Below, piece by piece: positions 14,693 to 15,574 of a DNA stretch of 15,574 nt (within the stretch, counting starts at the first letter, position 1; the number at the start of each line of letters is the position of its first letter). The DNA is from Caldisericaceae bacterium. GTDB taxonomy: Bacteria > Calditrichota > Calditrichia > Calditrichales > Calditrichaceae. The position numbers were made by a program, and so were the translations under genes. The stretch covers positions 1 to 15,574 of the forward strand of contig JAGHBR010000484.1 of assembly GCA_021160885.1 (NCBI GenBank), written 5' to 3'. The notes under the pieces are model-generated. The model was given only the letters and a program-made list of their open reading frames with translations, was not told the origin of the DNA and did not search any database.

Positions 14693-15109
14693 TTAACGAA
14701 TGGAATCTAAATAATCTTGTAAAATAAAAACAGCAGCGATCTGATCTATTTGCTGCCGTTTTTTACTTGGTTTTTTACCCACACGATGGAGGGCATCGTG
14801 CGCTCGTTTTGTGCTTAAACTTTCATCGATTTCAATGATTGGGATTGTTGTAAATCGCCTGCGCAATTTTTCAATTAAACGTAGAATTTCCCCGGTCTTT
14901 TGCGAAACATTCCCCTCAAGAGTATAAGGAACGCCAACAACTATTCTTGTGATGGAATGCTCATTTATGAGGTTTTCTATTTCTCTGGCAAATAATTTGT
15001 ACCCTTTCCAGGGTATCGTTTTTAATGGATGCGCCAAAAAGGCCAGCTCATCGCTGATGGCTACACCCACCCTTTTTGATCCAATATCCAGACCTAAAAT
15101 TTTCCCCAT
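14693..15109 (-). CDS. ruvX: RuvX (YqgF), Holliday junction resolvase-like nuclease
   Basis: This 138 aa RNase H-fold protein is the usual length for RuvX/YqgF, linked to Holliday junction resolution and to 16S rRNA 5'-end processing. Motifs: LGLDIGSKRVGVAISD at the N-terminus with metal-binding Asp8, IVVGVPYTLEGNVSQKT at about 55-71, the DESLST acidic motif near 94-99, and IDQIAAVFILQDYL near the C-terminus with the final catalytic Asp. The ATG at 15109 lacks a Shine-Dalgarno site and lies 28 nt below the HU stop codon, so translation may depend on that gene. Its close spacing to the DAHP synthase gene indicates one transcript. Confidence 0.96.
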   Translation of the reverse strand: MGKILGLDIGSKRVGVAISDELAFLAHPLKTIPWKGYKLFAREIENLINEHSITRIVVGVPYTLEGNVSQKTGEILRLIEKLRRRFTTIPIIEIDESLSTKRAHDALHRVGKKPSKKRQQIDQIAAVFILQDYLDSIR

Positions 15110-15137
15110 AAAGCAAAAATCAAATGCCGTCCTTTTA

Positions 15138-15453
15138 TCAGGACTCTTCTGGAGGTAATGGCTTTTTTAAAACTTCTTTTAAAAGTTTGCCAGCTTTAAA
15201 ATGCGTTTTACGACGTGCAGGAACATATATAATTTCGCCAGTGCGGGGATTTCTTGCTTTGGGTTTTGGTCTTGTCTTTTTTACCTCAAATACACCAAAA
15301 TCTCGAATCTCAATTCTGACTTCAGGGTCTGCTTCTCTTAATATTTTTCGTAATACTGTGAAGACAGCATCAACAAATTTTTCTGCTGTGTAAATCTTTT
15401 CGTTTAATTCCTGTGCAGTTCTTGGCTACATCTTTTTTCGTAACCGTTTTCAT
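15138..15453 (-). pseudogene. HU/IHF-family DNA-binding protein gene with a frame break near codon 10
   Basis: The gene opens with ATG (15451-15453) after a strong GGAGG and encodes MKTVTKKDVA, a normal HU/IHF start. The frame then breaks around 15420-15424 (GCC AAG AAC): continuing in the ATG frame gives nonsense ending after 38 residues. One base later the frame reads RTAQELNEKIYTAEKFVDAV, IRDFGVFEV, KARNPRTGEIIYVPAR and FKAGKLLKEVLKK to TGA-TAA, i.e. 94 residues of good HU/IHF. The DNA-intercalating proline of RNPRTG is present. The span is 316 nt, not a multiple of three. Loss of two A bases from a short A run would restore VAKRTA, the register expected for the family. A sequencing error, a true recent mutation and programmed +1 frameshifting are all possible. 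It heads the ruvX/DAHP synthase unit. Confidence 0.8.
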
Positions 15454-15505
15454 AAAGCTTACCTCCAACTACCTGATTATTTTTCCTTAAATATTATTTT
15501 ATCTG

Positions 15506-15534
15506 AAAATACAATTAATTTTTTTGTAAATCAA
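15506..15534 (-). promoter_or_regulatory. Candidate promoter for the HU-ruvX-DAHP synthase unit
   Basis: On the minus strand TTGATT (15529-15534) and TATTTT (15506-15511) are 17 bp apart, about 50 nt upstream of the HU start, in a very A+T-rich stretch. This fits a sigma-70-type promoter, but such matches are easy to find in AT-rich DNA, and another overlapping choice (TTGTAT with TATTTA at 15 bp) exists. Confidence 0.3.
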
Positions 15535-15574
15535 GATAAAAAGTACAATAATTATTAATTATATTGAATTTAAC

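Noticed and set aside
14348..14710. Plus-strand 120-codon open frame
   Set aside because: It is fully antisense to the DAHP synthase gene, with no ribosome site or family resemblance.
15124..15393. Plus-strand 89-codon open frame
   Set aside because: It is antisense to the HU/IHF gene, whose minus-strand translation is clearly conserved; it has no recognisable motifs of its own.
1..15574. CRISPR array, tRNA or rRNA genes
   Set aside because: No regularly spaced direct repeats and no cloverleaf-like or rRNA-like stretches were seen by eye; a dedicated scan was not possible.

Overview
This is a 15.6 kb stretch of bacterial chromosome in which every gene I can support reads from the minus strand. 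Composition is AT-rich (my estimate is about 40% G+C). The lipoprotein signals, a BamD-type lipoprotein, CHASE2 adenylate cyclase, an IHF/HU protein with a Bacteroidota-like lysine-rich arm, and Shine-Dalgarno sites of GGAGG type indicate a Gram-negative (diderm) bacterium. The gene style reminds me of the FCB group or Calditrichota (Caldithrix-like), but that placement is an inference from general resemblance and cannot be proved from the window.

Read in the direction of transcription (high to low coordinates), the window begins with a housekeeping/aromatic block. It contains an HU/IHF gene whose reading frame is broken once near codon 10, ruvX (Holliday junction resolvase-like), a DAHP synthase with an N-terminal regulatory domain, then after a 315 bp gap tyrA with a C-terminal ACT domain and a Gfo/Idh/MocA oxidoreductase. 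DAHP synthase and TyrA are the first step of the shikimate pathway and the tyrosine branch, and both carry add-on domains typical of feedback control. Next comes a decayed REP-associated tyrosine transposase (RAYT) with REP-like inverted repeats in and beside it.

The middle block is an envelope/housekeeping run: an unrecognised protein with a signal peptide and C-terminal membrane anchor, a BamD-like lipoprotein with a TTG start, nadD (overlapping the bamD-like gene by 32 nt) and uvrC. A gap of about 470 bp follows, holding a start-less ORF remnant.

The last block looks like a signalling-plus-uptake operon: a CHASE2 class III adenylate cyclase, a sugar-binding lipoprotein whose gene overlaps the cyclase gene by 29 nt, one MalF-type permease, and a response regulator whose C-terminal half looks like a degenerate PP2C/SpoIIE phosphatase domain, an RssB-like layout. 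The second permease and the ATPase normally needed by this transporter class are absent here. Beyond the operon, the last 327 bp hold a nested palindrome resembling a MITE.

The most interesting items are the cyclase/sugar-binding/permease/pseudophosphatase operon, the frame-broken HU gene, the RAYT relic with internal REP-like repeats, and the MITE-like palindrome.
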